This document shows positions 62,902 through 64,000 of a stretch of DNA of 64,000 bases, one piece after another. The stretch is from Eutreptiella sp. 'Long Island Sound 2002'. Its lineage: Eukaryota > Euglenozoa > Euglenophyceae > Eutreptiales > Eutreptiaceae. Numbering within the stretch: the stretch's first letter is position 1; every line of letters starts with the position of its first letter. The DNA lies in contig OZ038381.1 in the NCBI GenBank assembly GCA_964036045.1, positions 158,290,283 through 158,354,282 of the forward strand, given 5' to 3'. The notes under the pieces are model-generated. The model made no database searches. It was not told the origin of the DNA and was given only the letters and a program-made list of their open reading frames with translations. The position numbers were made by a program, and so were the translations under genes.

Positions 62902-64000
62902 GTGAGGGGTGGGGGTGGGGCAGTTAGGGCCTCGCCCTAGGTGCTTCAACATTGGAAAACTCAGTTGTTGCCCAAGGAAAAGGCAACAACTGACATTCAC
63001 TAAAGGCCCCAAAATTTTGAGGCTGGTGCACCAAGTTTTTTTTGGGGGGGAGGGGCATCCTACCCAGACATCCCCTGGTTGCCTTGCTAGGGATGCCTGT
63101 GGATTTGTGGAGTTGGGTGATAGCCCTGATAACACCTGAGCTCACAATTGAAAGCGATCTGTTCCTGGCTATCAACCAGAGGGTTACCTCAGGCTGCTTG
63201 CAGCTGCACCCCTACCATACAACAACATGTCCTACAACCCATTGCAGCCAATGATACAATTGTTGGATCATGGATAGTTGAGGCACTTCCCTCTCGTCCC
63301 CAGCAGTTTTGAGTAGGGAGAGTTTTCCTTGGGTGCCACACAGTCTGGTATGTATCCCAAAACAGCAACTTACACATGAAATTTGCCATGCAACCCCCGC
63401 TTACCCATGTTGCTCTACATGGCTTTTGGATTGTGTATTGTCTGTTTTTGCCCTAAATATAGCACACAGAACAACATGACCAGGTGGTTCTAAACAAAGG
63501 TAGCTATATTGATTATTGTACCCTGAAGTGGCATCAACATGAAATGGCATCAGATGGCATCACCAGGTGCGGCCATAGTATGTGAGGAAGCAAAGGCATT
63601 ATGCCTATTTGCAGACTTGTGCAGACATGCACTCTTGTGAGGTGCATGTGCCTGAGTAAAAAAATCTGAGTTAAATCTAAATGTGGATTACAAAACGTTA
63701 TAAAATTGTGTTCTTCAATGGCCATTTTAAAACCTGTGAAACTGCGCATTGGCCAAGAAGGCTCACCCATATTTGCTTCATGGCCTGATTGGACCCATTC
63801 AAAGGGGCATGCAGGTTATGGATGTTGCCTTTGGGATGCCTTTGTGGTTGGTCAACCTGGTTTTGGGTGTTGTAAAATCGCAGTGTGTGGGCAACCCTCC
63901 CCCTCCCCCTCCCCTGCCCCCCAGTCTGCCTCAGGATTTGGTGCTGGGGGCCCATGACATATTAATCAGTGATGGCATGGAAATTGAATGTACAATCCAG
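62902..64000. other. Stretch without a recognised gene
   Basis: Plus-strand frames at 62909-63139 and 63042-63254 have some protein-like segments (TIESDLFLAINQRVTSGCLQ) but no recognised domain or splice structure. Confidence 0.3.

Overview
This window looks like nuclear DNA of a eukaryote, most likely a green alga or another member of the plant lineage. The evidence is two convincing host genes (a plant-GLB3-like truncated haemoglobin and a DUF819-type membrane protein), exon-like pieces with good splice sites, chromovirus-type Ty3/gypsy retrotransposons, PIF/Harbinger-like DNA transposons, long CA and AAG microsatellites and many C/G homopolymer runs. I see no bacterial operons, ribosome-binding sites or CRISPR arrays. 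The taxon is an inference, not a demonstrated fact.

Layout. Positions 1-5.8 kb hold no gene I recognise but are rich in hairpins, including a 165-nt foldback. Positions 5.8-14.8 kb are a minus-strand Ty3/gypsy element: gag, CCHC zinc knuckle, aspartic protease, a Dam-like (N6-adenine methyltransferase-like) domain, reverse transcriptase, RNase H and integrase. It is decayed by stops and frameshifts. Its gag gene is split by a 2.8-kb insertion that has terminal inverted repeats and is filled with an 11-bp and a 30-bp tandem repeat. Positions 15.6-18.0 kb are a second, 5'-truncated plus-strand chromovirus that keeps the integrase C-terminus and chromodomain. Positions 18-24.3 kb are non-coding or unrecognised.

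Positions 24.3-25.0 kb hold a 723-bp transposon with 5'-GGGGG ends and a 3-bp target duplication. Positions 27.0-29.3 kb (minus) encode the DUF819 protein. Positions 29.8-37.4 kb are a nest of Harbinger-like elements. The largest (34.99-37.39 kb) carries a broken transposase with a C-terminal Cys-rich zinc module and an in-frame tandem repeat array. Positions 38-44 kb contain a weak RNase H-like fragment, a large perfect palindrome and several tandem arrays. Positions 45-53.7 kb contain isolated exon-like segments on the minus strand, a few hypothetical open frames and a 258-bp inverted-repeat element flanked by an exact 8-bp duplication. Positions 54.5-58.0 kb hold two more Harbinger-like remnants. 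Positions 59.8-62.0 kb (minus) contain a long unexplained open frame and the globin gene, which has an unusual hydrophobic C-terminal tail. The rest, to 64 kb, is mostly unrecognised.

Most of the window is therefore a transposon graveyard with at least two intact-looking host genes. The most interesting items are the minisatellite-filled insertion, the methyltransferase-like domain inside the gypsy polyprotein, the GGGGG-ended transposon family with its recurring Cys module, and the tail-anchored globin.
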